DNA of 6,344 bases, from contig WGAB01000356.1 in the NCBI GenBank assembly GCA_015489295.1, forward strand, positions 1 through 6,344. The letters run 5' to 3'. The notes below the pieces were generated by a model. That model saw only the letters and a program-made list of their open reading frames with translations. It had not been told where the DNA came from and did not search any database. Positions within the stretch are counted from its first letter, which is position 1. Every line of letters begins with the position of its first letter. The position numbers and the translations under genes were made by a program. This document shows positions 1-6,266 of this stretch, piece after piece. Origin of the DNA: Caldifarciminota bacterium (GTDB taxonomy: Bacteria > WOR-3 > Hydrothermia > WGAB01).

Positions 1-391
1 GCACCTCGCTGTAGGCGCTGTGGAAACCGGCCGGCAGGTCCGGCGGCAGCGTCATATTCTCGGGCTGCACCTCCACATAGCGCTGGCTCACCTGCTCGGA
101 GTTGTAAAAGGGGTGGTCGTGGAGCAGGCTCCACACCAGGAGCCGGGATACACCACTCAGGGCGAACTGGAACTGTACATGCTGGATGGTGGTGTGGTGG
201 CCTGAGCGATACAGATCCTGCACCAGTCGATTGCGGCGCTGGCGTTTCTGTTCGTGGCGGGGGTTGTGGCGCGGGCCGGTCACCGCCTCGGGCAGCACCA
301 GGCCCCTGGAGGAGTAGCAGGTACGGGCGGCAGCGGCGATCGTGTCCAGGGGGCGGGGGGTGGCGGCCACCAGGCGTACCGTGAGTTCCAT
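1..391 (-). CDS. ThyX-family (flavin-dependent thymidylate synthase-like) protein, N-terminal 130 residues, cut by window edge
   Basis: Reading leftward from ATG at 391, the frame is open to the window edge. ThyX enzymes methylate dUMP to dTMP using FAD, NADPH and methylene-tetrahydrofolate. Family landmarks are visible: an N-terminal strand followed by AAAARTCYSS (19-28), GHHTTIQH (64-71) where classical ThyX has GHxSxxEH, SGVSR (79-83), and a block at 88-105 ending VSQRY. Classical ThyX has RHR, seven residues, then S (RHRx7S). Here the aligned residues are D92-H93-P94, then S102, R104 and Y105. Both signature arginines are lost while the C-terminal half of the motif is kept. An in-frame TAG lies just upstream, so ATG 391 is the first usable start. 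No Shine-Dalgarno sequence precedes it. Membership of the ThyX fold is fairly secure; thymidylate synthase activity is not, so I give no gene symbol. The C-terminal part is outside the window and could hold a second domain. Confidence 0.8.
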   Translation of the reverse strand, partial: MELTVRLVAATPRPLDTIAAAARTCYSSRGLVLPEAVTGPRHNPRHEQKRQRRNRLVQDLYRSGHHTTIQHVQFQFALSGVSRLLVWSLLHDHPFYNSEQVSQRYVEVQPENMTLPPDLPAGFHSAYSEV

Positions 392-401
392 GACGGCGGA
401 A

Positions 402-407
402 ATTTTA
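402..407 (-). promoter_or_regulatory. Possible -10 box (TAAAAT) giving a leaderless thyX-family mRNA
   Basis: TAAAAT on the minus strand ends 10 nt before the ATG at 391. Transcription starting the usual 6-8 nt after a -10 box would begin 2-4 nt before the start codon, which fits the absence of a Shine-Dalgarno sequence. I see no convincing -35 box at 16-18 nt, so this is an inference from one hexamer in a locally A+T-rich patch. Confidence 0.3.
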
Positions 408-461
408 AGGGTCGGCTATCGGAGCCTTTCTGCCCAACGAGGAGGTAAGAAAATCCCTTCG

Positions 462-524
462 CTACCCTACATCCCCTCCCCGGGAGTTATACCAATCCCG
501 GAACTGTCGCCAGTATTCCCTCAT
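462..524 (-). CDS. Very small candidate ORF (20 aa), coupled by ATGA to the ORF before it
   Basis: The frame starts at ATG 524, overlapping the TGA of the preceding 29-codon ORF as ATGA, and stops at TAG 462-464. The peptide (MREYWRQFRDWYNSRGGDVG) is rich in Arg and aromatic residues, with two Trp and two Tyr in the first 12, and could form a short amphipathic helix. It has no Shine-Dalgarno sequence of its own and would depend on re-initiation. A 20-codon ORF can easily arise by chance; the only support is the overlap geometry and co-direction with its neighbours. No function can be assigned. Confidence 0.15.
   Translation of the reverse strand: MREYWRQFRDWYNSRGGDVG
486..494 (-). promoter_or_regulatory. 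Possible extended -10 promoter element (TGGTATAAC)
   Basis: TGG followed by TATAAC matches an extended -10 element (TGnTATAAT) with one mismatch in the hexamer. No good -35 box is visible. A transcript from here would give the thyX-family gene a leader of about 90 nt. It competes with the closer TAAAAT box at 402-407; either or neither may be used. It lies inside the 20-codon candidate ORF and inside the loop of a CCGGGA/TCCCGG inverted repeat (480-485 and 496-501). Confidence 0.25.
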
Positions 525-610
525 CGCCGATCGCCAGTCGGCGGAGAGGGGTCCGTGATAAACGTCACCAGCAACAGGATGGCCAGAGGTCTACGGAGCC
601 TCGTAGGCAT
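521..610 (-). CDS. Candidate small hydrophobic protein (29 aa) overlapping the lipoprotein gene end
   Basis: ATG 610 lies inside the last codons of the lipoprotein gene (20-nt overlap, different frame), and the stop is TGA 521-523. A GGAGG sits at 618-622, 7 nt before the ATG, which is near-ideal spacing. The peptide begins MPTRLRRPLAILLLVTFITD: a positively charged N-terminus, then about 11 hydrophobic residues, then a polar tail with DPSPPTGDRR. That resembles a short single-span membrane peptide or a truncated signal peptide. The GGAGG also encodes part of the lipoprotein (Pro-Trp-Arg), so it may be coincidental. It would be translated from the lipoprotein mRNA. It could be a genuine small membrane protein, the start of a decayed secreted-protein gene, or chance. 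No function is assigned. Confidence 0.3.
   Translation of the reverse strand: MPTRLRRPLAILLLVTFITDPSPPTGDRR
525..543. repeat. Inverted repeat (6-bp arms, 7-nt loop)
   Basis: CGCCGA at 525-530 is perfectly complementary to TCGGCG at 538-543. It lies 48 bp downstream of the lipoprotein stop codon on the minus strand. No T-run follows it on either strand, so it is not a typical intrinsic terminator. It may be a weak 3' stabilising hairpin or simply part of the small ORF that spans it. Confidence 0.4.
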
Positions 611-1382
611 AGCGTGCCCTCCAGGGAATCCTGTACAGGGTATCAAACTGTGCCACCTTGGTAACGCTGTCCGGGTCCATCCAAACCCAGAGGCATAAGC
701 CTTCCTGCACCACTGGATCATTCCAGACCACCCCCTGGAGACTCCGGACCCAGTGGATAGACCCGTCACTCAGGAAAATTCTGGCAATAACCTCCGGGTA
801 GTATTCCTCCCGCGCGTACAAAGGGTAGACATAGGGGTCCCAGTTGGTGCCCAAAAGCGGATGGGCCTCCACACCGAGAATCAAGAGAAAGGCCCTTCCC
901 TGGTTCAGCCGCGTAGAATCCCACTCTTGACCGAAACATACCGTGTCATAAGCCATACTATGGAACGGATCATCCCGCCCACCGTAGAAACTCCGACGCC
1001 ACACCAACCAGAGGGTCCCTATGTAGTGCCAGGAGGTGTCCCCATCGGCTTCGGCCCGGTACCGGAGATAACCGCCCCCTGGATCACCAGGAGCATCTAC
1101 CCGGGCCGGGAACACGGTATCCACAACAACGCCCAGCGTCCCCCTAACAAAGATGGCGGGCTGCTGGCAGGGGCAAATGTAGTAGAGGTACCGAACATCC
1201 AGACGAAAGGAATCCACCGAAATGCTGTCCGGAAGTTGGCGAAAATAAACAGGAACCGGGATCAGACTATCCCTGCCAGCGGGATTGCTTCCCGAACCCT
1301 CTTCTCCAGGACCGGTCCCGTTCCTCTGGCAGGATGCCAGGGCCACCATCACCAGCACCGCGGCAACCAAAATTTTCTTCAT
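591..1382 (-). CDS. Predicted secreted lipoprotein of unknown function (263 aa)
   Basis: The start is set by a strong Shine-Dalgarno sequence, GGGAGGTGA (1386-1394), before ATG 1382. The N-terminus is a classic lipoprotein signal: MKK, a hydrophobic stretch at 4-16, then LASC with Cys18 as the lipidation site. A flexible Gly/Ser/Pro/Glu-rich linker (about 19-37) would tether the mature domain to the membrane. The remaining 225 residues look like a mostly beta, aromatic-rich extracytoplasmic domain, with many Tyr and Trp and alternating hydrophobics (for example IGTLWLVWRR at 121-130). Besides Cys18 there are Cys70, Cys72 (a CPC motif), Cys149 and Cys230, enough for two disulphides or a metal site. 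No catalytic motif or known domain is recognisable. The 45-codon ORF ahead of it overlaps its ATG, and a 29-codon ORF overlaps its end. Its codon use is less G+C-biased than in glmS or gmk. Gene and export are secure; function is unknown. Confidence 0.85.
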   Translation of the reverse strand: MKKILVAAVLVMVALASCQRNGTGPGEEGSGSNPAGRDSLIPVPVYFRQLPDSISVDSFRLDVRYLYYICPCQQPAIFVRGTLGVVVDTVFPARVDAPGDPGGGYLRYRAEADGDTSWHYIGTLWLVWRRSFYGGRDDPFHSMAYDTVCFGQEWDSTRLNQGRAFLLILGVEAHPLLGTNWDPYVYPLYAREEYYPEVIARIFLSDGSIHWVRSLQGVVWNDPVVQEGLCLWVWMDPDSVTKVAQFDTLYRIPWRARYAYEAP

Positions 1383-1516
1383 CCTTCACCTCCCACCGGT
1401 TTCATCGTTCCCTCAAGAGGGAACCCTTCCTCGTAGAGAATCTCCAGCAGCCTCTTCCTGTACTCCCCTGCGGGCACAGAAACTCGGGAAAGATAATGAT
1501 ACCGGTTCCTGAACAT
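1379..1516 (-). CDS. Candidate small protein (45 aa) overlapping the lipoprotein start
   Basis: An ORF after mutY runs from ATG 1516 to TGA 1379-1381, ending inside the lipoprotein start codon as ATGA, the arrangement typical of translationally coupled genes. An in-frame ATG at 1531 would make it 50 aa. The product begins MFRNRYHYLS and has a charged, probably helical centre (GEYRKRLLEILYEEGF at 17-32), with no signal peptide or membrane segment. No Shine-Dalgarno sequence precedes either ATG. A sigma70-like promoter (1493-1521) overlaps its first codons; if that promoter drives the lipoprotein, transcripts from it would lack the ATG, leaving GTG 1477 or no translation at all. The ORF may thus be real and read from the mutY transcript, or may only look like a gene in a 5' leader. 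I recognise no family. Confidence 0.4.
   Translation of the reverse strand: MFRNRYHYLSRVSVPAGEYRKRLLEILYEEGFPLEGTMKPVGGEG
1407..1424. repeat. Perfect 18-bp palindrome in the lipoprotein leader, possible operator or RNA hairpin
   Basis: GTTCCCTC and GAGGGAAC form a perfect inverted repeat around a central AA (as RNA, a 7-bp stem with a 4-nt loop). It lies 12 bp upstream of the lipoprotein Shine-Dalgarno sequence and about 65 nt downstream of the predicted start of the 1493-1521 promoter. There is no T-run after it on either strand, so it is not an intrinsic terminator. It could be a binding site for a dimeric regulator or a leader hairpin affecting ribosome access. It also lies within the 45-codon candidate ORF. 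Confidence 0.5.
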
Positions 1517-1521
1517 GTCAA
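1493..1521 (-). promoter_or_regulatory. Sigma70-like promoter for the lipoprotein gene
   Basis: On the minus strand TTGACA (1516-1521) matches the -35 consensus exactly. After a 17-bp spacer comes CATTAT (1493-1498), matching 4 of 6 -10 bases. Transcription would begin near 1486, giving the lipoprotein a leader of roughly 100 nt that contains the palindrome at 1407-1424. This would separate lipoprotein expression from the mutY unit. Confidence 0.5.
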
Positions 1522-1552
1522 CAAGGAGCATGAGGATTAAGGATTGAGGCCG

Positions 1553-2644
1553 TTATGTTTTAAAGGGGCCAAGATAAAAATCGGGAAGCAGTTGCAGGGC
1601 CTTTTCGGTGCCCCGGGGCAGGGGATACTCCGAAAAGCGTTCCGGCGGTACCCAAGCGTAGGCCACCGGCCCCTGGAGCCATCGAGGTTCCTCGGCAGTC
1701 TCGGCCGAGAACAGGTGCAGGGTTACGGAAAAGTGGGTGTAACCGTGCCGGACCGAGCCGTGGTACCGGAGGTGTTCCAGGTGCCGGATGCCCACTTCCT
1801 CCTGGAGTTCCCGGCGCAGGGTCTGTTCCAGGGATTCCCCGGGTTCCACCTTGCCGCCAGGCAGTTCCCAGAGGCCGCCCAGGAAGCCCTCCGGGGCGCG
1901 TCGGGTGAGCAGGACCTGACCCTGGGGGTTCACCAGGTACGCCAGGACCACGGTGTGATGGGGTCGGGGTGGCCGTGCCCGACGGGGAGGGCGGAGGTGT
2001 ACGGTACCTCGCCGGTGCGCCAGGCACAGGGATTGCAGCGGGCAGGCGTCGCACCGGGGGGCCCGGGGGATACACACCAGGGCTCCGAGTTCCATGAGGG
2101 CCTGGGCCATGGCCGAGACCTTTTGGGGAGGCAGGTGTTCCAGAAGGGGCTGCCCGTGTTGCTGGTACACCCGGGGGTTCTGGGTGTCCAGGTCGAAGAG
2201 GCGGGAGAGGACCCGGCGAACGTTGCCGTCCAGGGGCAAAAAGGGTTTGCCGAAGGCGATGGCCCATACGGCCGCGGCCGTGTACGGGCCCACGCCGGGC
2301 AGGGACCGGAAATCCTTGTAGGTGGTGGGGAAGCCGCCGAAGCGGGCCAGCGCCTCGCGGGCTGCCCGGTGCAGGTTGCGGGCGCGAGCGTAATAGCCGA
2401 GGCCCTGCCACAGGCGAAGAACCTCGTCCAGGTCGGCTCGGGCCAGGCGTTCCAGGGTGGGAAAGGCCTCCAGAAAACGGGGAAAGTACCGGAGCACGGT
2501 TTCCACCCGGGTTTGCTGGAGCATGACCTCGGACACCCAGATGGCATAGGGATCTCGGGTTTGGCGCCAGGGGAGGGGACGTTGGTGCCGGTGATACCAG
2601 GCGAGCAGAGGCCCCTGGATCTCACGGGGTGGGAGAGGGGACAT
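1553..2644 (-). CDS. mutY: Adenine DNA glycosylase MutY with C-terminal Nudix domain (363 aa)
   Basis: MutY removes adenine mispaired with 8-oxoguanine, the first step of repair that prevents G:C to T:A changes. The N-terminal HhH-GPD/iron-sulphur glycosylase domain (about 8-210) shows WVSEVMLQQTRV with catalytic Glu39, helix-hairpin-helix LPGVGPYTA (115-123), LDGNVRRVL with the catalytic Asp139, and the [4Fe-4S] cysteines C191, C198, C201 and C207 (C-x6-C-x2-C-x5-C). The C-terminal domain (about 230-355) keeps a complete Nudix box (Gly264, Glu270, R278-E279, E282-E283, Gly285) and a YTH at 302-304 matching the FSH loop that reads 8-oxoguanine in known MutY proteins. A longer in-frame start at 2683 lies inside tRNA-Phe and is excluded; Met at 2644 leaves the usual short N-terminus. 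The ATG has no Shine-Dalgarno sequence and begins 9 nt after the tRNA 3' end. Length is typical of the family. Identity is secure. Confidence 0.96.
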   Translation of the reverse strand: MSPLPPREIQGPLLAWYHRHQRPLPWRQTRDPYAIWVSEVMLQQTRVETVLRYFPRFLEAFPTLERLARADLDEVLRLWQGLGYYARARNLHRAAREALARFGGFPTTYKDFRSLPGVGPYTAAAVWAIAFGKPFLPLDGNVRRVLSRLFDLDTQNPRVYQQHGQPLLEHLPPQKVSAMAQALMELGALVCIPRAPRCDACPLQSLCLAHRRGTVHLRPPRRARPPRPHHTVVLAYLVNPQGQVLLTRRAPEGFLGGLWELPGGKVEPGESLEQTLRRELQEEVGIRHLEHLRYHGSVRHGYTHFSVTLHLFSAETAEEPRWLQGPVAYAWVPPERFSEYPLPRGTEKALQLLPDFYLGPFKT

Positions 2645-2653
2645 ACAAAAAAG
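2645..2653 (-). promoter_or_regulatory. Nine-nt tRNA-Phe/mutY junction with a T6 run
   Basis: The whole leader between the tRNA 3' end and the mutY ATG is CTTTTTTGT. Cutting at the tRNA 3' end would leave mutY mRNA with a 9-nt leader and no Shine-Dalgarno sequence. The six T residues right after the G+C-rich acceptor and T stems could also cause some transcription termination if that RNA refolds into a simple hairpin. Which of these happens cannot be told from sequence. Confidence 0.4.
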
Positions 2654-2726
2654 TGCCAGGGCGCGGAATCGAACCGCGGACACCGGGATTTTCAGTCCCG
2701 TGCTCTACCAACTGAGCTACCCTGGC
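2654..2726 (-). tRNA. tRNA-Phe (anticodon GAA), 3' CCA not encoded
   Basis: The 73-nt cloverleaf is complete: acceptor GCCAGGG (2720-2726) pairs with CCCTGGC (2655-2661), D-stem GCTC/GAGC, anticodon stem CGGGA/TCCCG around loop CTGAAAA with GAA at 2691-2693, T-stem CGCGG/CCGCG around TTCGATT, discriminator A at 2654. The next bases are CTTTTTT, so CCA must be added by the nucleotidyltransferase and the 3' end is probably cut by RNase Z. It lies 13 nt after the gmk stop and 9 nt before the mutY start, so it is most likely processed from a polycistronic RNA. Confidence 0.97.
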
Positions 2727-2739
2727 GTGCGTTGAAATT

Positions 2740-3357
2740 TTACGAGGCGCCCTGCAGGTTTTCAAGAAGCGGATGGATCACCCGGAACCGCCGCATGCGT
2801 TCGGCCTTCAGCACGGTCCACACCCGTTCCACGGCCAGTTCCTGCTGATCGTTGAGCACCACATAGTCGCATTCCAGGGCCCATTGGAGTTCCCGGCGGG
2901 CCATTTCGAAACGGAGCTGCAGTTGTTCCGGTGAATCGGTGCCCCGCATTTCCAGCCGACGGCGCAGTTCCTCCAGGCTGGGAGGCAGGAGGAACACGCT
3001 CACCACCTGGGAGCCGAACTTTTGCTCCAGAGCCCGTTTCCCCTGGATATCCAGGTCGAGCACCACGTCCTTGCCGTTTTCCAGGTGCTTCTGGATAGGG
3101 GGCAGGGGGGTGCCGTAGTACTCGCCGTACACCTGGGCCCACTCCAGGAAATAGCCCTCCTGGATTTTTTGCTCAAACTCCTTTCGGCTCATGAAGATGT
3201 AGCTGCGGCCGGAAACCTCGCCCTTACGGCGCTTTCGGGTGGTGGCAGAAACGGAGTAGGCCAGCTGGGGGTCCCGTTTCAGAAGATTCCGGATGACCGT
3301 GGTTTTCCCGGTACCGGAAGGGGCCGTGATGACCAGCAATAAGGGACGGTGTTTCAT
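2740..3357 (-). CDS. gmk: Guanylate kinase (205 aa)
   Basis: Gmk phosphorylates GMP to GDP with ATP in the cytoplasm, feeding GTP, dGTP and (p)ppGpp pools. The P-loop is APSGTGKTT (12-20). The GMP-binding region contains SVSATTR (35-41), a KGE at 45-47 and Tyr53, followed by YGEYYGTP (77-84). DLDIQG (101-106) corresponds to the usual DIDWQG. The lid segment is RGTDSPEQLQLR (138-149), and VVLND (166-170) is the usual end of the guanine-binding core. Length matches the family. The usual RxPRxGE reads RKRRKGE here, a mild change. The start ATG 3357 overlaps the TGA of the upstream yicC-like gene by 4 nt (ATGA), with a GAGG 8 nt before it, so translational coupling is likely. rpoZ, a common downstream neighbour, is missing; tRNA-Phe follows instead. 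Confidence 0.97.
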   Translation of the reverse strand: MKHRPLLLVITAPSGTGKTTVIRNLLKRDPQLAYSVSATTRKRRKGEVSGRSYIFMSRKEFEQKIQEGYFLEWAQVYGEYYGTPLPPIQKHLENGKDVVLDLDIQGKRALEQKFGSQVVSVFLLPPSLEELRRRLEMRGTDSPEQLQLRFEMARRELQWALECDYVVLNDQQELAVERVWTVLKAERMRRFRVIHPLLENLQGAS

Positions 3358-4211
3358 TCTACGTTCCTCAACTGTTCCTTGAGTTTTTCCACGTCCTCCC
3401 GGATTTCAATGGTGAGGTTCACGATATCGGGGCTGGCGCTTTTCTGGGAGATGGTGGTCACCTCCCGGTGAATCTCCTGGGCCAGGAACTCCAGATGCCG
3501 ACCGGAGGGCGTGCGGCCCTGCAGGATCTTGCGGAACCGTTCCAGGTGGCTTTCCAGGCGCTGGAGTTCCTCGGAAATGTCCAGCCGGTTGGACACGCTG
3601 AGCAGCTGATGGGCCAGGAAATCCGGGTCCACCTCCTCCAGGGAGGCCTCCAGTTCCTGGCGGGTTTTCTCGCGTTTTTCCTGGATTTCCTGCTTTTTGA
3701 GCCGGGCGATGCGACGGATCCGGGTTTCGATCCGCCGCAGGAGTTTCTCGATTTGCTCCTGGAGCTTGGCGCCCTCCGCCTTGCGGGCCTGCACGAGACG
3801 ATCCAGGGCCTTGCGCACCCCCTGCAGGATCCGTTTTTCCAGGGCCGGCGGCAGGGTGGCGGGACGGCGAAACTCCTGGAGTTTTAAAAGGTCGGCCAGG
3901 TTTACCGTGATGTGAAGGTTCTTCAGGTCTGCAAACTCGTGCTCGAACTGTTCCAGGACCTTGCGGGCCCGGGCGAAATCGAAGGGCACGGCCGCGGCCG
4001 ACAGGTCTACCTGCACCTTCAGCCGGATTCGGCCCCGTTTGAGACGCTTATGGACCAGATTTCGCAGTGTGGGCTCCAGGAATTCCAGCTCGGGCGGGGT
4101 GTACACGTGGGTTTCCAGGAATCGGCTGTTGAGGGAATGTATCTCCACCCGGAGTTTGCCGTCGCCGGTTTCCTCCTCGTACTCGCCGTAGCCGGTCATG
4201 CTGCGCAGCAT
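3354..4211 (-). CDS. yicC: YicC/YloC family endoribonuclease (285 aa)
   Basis: Members of this family are cytoplasmic endoribonucleases; E. coli YicC has been linked to small-RNA (RyhB) decay. The N-terminus has the family signature RSMTGYGE (3-10), then HSLNSRFLE (25-33), PPELEFLEP (39-47) and LKRGRIRLKVQV (57-68). The middle (about 120-195) is a long charged, probably coiled-coil stretch. The C-terminal DUF1732-type part contains RLDISEELQRLESHL (209-223), the GR-LEFLAQEIHRE region (237-250) and an ending IEIREDVEKLKEQLRNVE typical of the family. The usual REANT..SKS appears as REVTTISQKS (249-258), a small departure. The start ATG 4211 lies 3 nt after the glmS stop, and the end overlaps gmk by 4 nt. 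The pairing with gmk is widely conserved. Family assignment is firm; the substrate in this organism is unknown. Confidence 0.93.
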   Translation of the reverse strand: MLRSMTGYGEYEEETGDGKLRVEIHSLNSRFLETHVYTPPELEFLEPTLRNLVHKRLKRGRIRLKVQVDLSAAAVPFDFARARKVLEQFEHEFADLKNLHITVNLADLLKLQEFRRPATLPPALEKRILQGVRKALDRLVQARKAEGAKLQEQIEKLLRRIETRIRRIARLKKQEIQEKREKTRQELEASLEEVDPDFLAHQLLSVSNRLDISEELQRLESHLERFRKILQGRTPSGRHLEFLAQEIHREVTTISQKSASPDIVNLTIEIREDVEKLKEQLRNVE

Positions 4212-4214
4212 GGT

Positions 4215-6038
<1,824 letters not shown>

Positions 6039-6064
6039 ACTCAGGGCCTCCTATAAAGCAGAAA

Positions 6065-6150
6065 TGGTGCCGGAGGAGGGATTTGAACCCTCACGGGGTT
6101 GCCCCCAGCGGATTTTGAATCCGCCGCGTCTGCCGTTCCGCCACTCCGGC
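6065..6150 (-). tRNA. tRNA-Leu (anticodon CAA), 3' CCA encoded
   Basis: The 86-nt sequence folds as a class II tRNA. Acceptor GCCGGAG (6144-6150) pairs with CTCCGGC (6069-6075); anticodon stem GCGGA/TCCGC encloses TTCAAAA with CAA at 6115-6117; a long variable arm forms GGGG-GCAA-CCCC; T-stem GAGGG/CCCTC encloses TTCAAAT; discriminator A at 6068 is followed by an encoded CCA (6065-6067). It reads UUG codons. It is the first gene after a strong -10 box and ends 26 nt before the glmS start, so tRNA-Leu and glmS are likely on one primary transcript. Unlike the tRNA-Phe gene in this window, it carries its CCA. Confidence 0.97.
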
Positions 6151-6173
6151 AGGTCCATAGGGTAGACGCGGAT

Positions 6174-6179
6174 ATTATA
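6174..6179 (-). promoter_or_regulatory. Consensus -10 box (TATAAT) for tRNA-Leu and the downstream operon
   Basis: On the minus strand a perfect TATAAT ends 23 nt before the tRNA-Leu 5' end, which places the transcription start about 17 nt before the tRNA. No recognisable TTGACA lies 16-18 nt upstream, where the sequence is very G+C-rich (nearest is TTCGGC at a 15-nt spacing). A short leader and a strong -10 box suit a stable-RNA promoter. No other promoter is evident before glmS, yicC, gmk, tRNA-Phe or mutY, so it probably serves the whole unit. Confidence 0.6.
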
Positions 6180-6210
6180 GTGCGAACCCCTGGGGCCGAA
6201 GCGGGGCGGG

Positions 6211-6245
6211 AAAAGGGCGGGGCCGCCCGTACGGGCGGCCCCGCC
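6211..6245 (-). terminator. Perfect 30-bp G+C palindrome with short T-run, probable intrinsic terminator of the upstream gene
   Basis: The arms 6216-6230 and 6231-6245 are perfect 15-bp inverted copies centred on GTAC, giving at least a 13-bp stem almost wholly G+C with a 4-nt loop. On the minus strand the hairpin is followed by CTTTT (6211-6215). It starts 21 nt after the stop codon of the upstream minus-strand frame and lies just before the tRNA-Leu promoter, where a terminator is expected. On the plus strand the hairpin is followed by GAAAA, so it would not work that way round. The T-run is short, so efficiency is uncertain. Confidence 0.65.
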
Positions 6246-6266
6246 GAAAATCGCTTCCGAAATCCG

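Noticed and set aside
440..447. GAGGAGGT on the plus strand, resembling a Shine-Dalgarno sequence
   Set aside because: No start codon lies at a suitable distance and no credible plus-strand gene follows.
753..1436. A 227-codon plus-strand frame opposite the lipoprotein
   Set aside because: The minus-strand gene has a strong SD, signal peptide and lipobox; the plus-strand frame has no sign of being real.
2645..2683. A start for mutY at ATG 2683, adding 13 residues
   Set aside because: It lies inside tRNA-Phe and the extra residues are just translated T-arm and acceptor stem; Met at 2644 fits the family N-terminus.
1544..2848. A 434-codon open frame on the plus strand
   Set aside because: It is antisense to mutY, crosses tRNA-Phe and enters gmk, and has the repetitive Gly/Gln/Val-rich composition of a G+C-rich shadow frame.
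6039..6064. glmS ribozyme or riboswitch upstream of glmS
   Set aside because: The leader is only 26 nt between tRNA-Leu and the start codon, far too short, and no ribozyme core is present.
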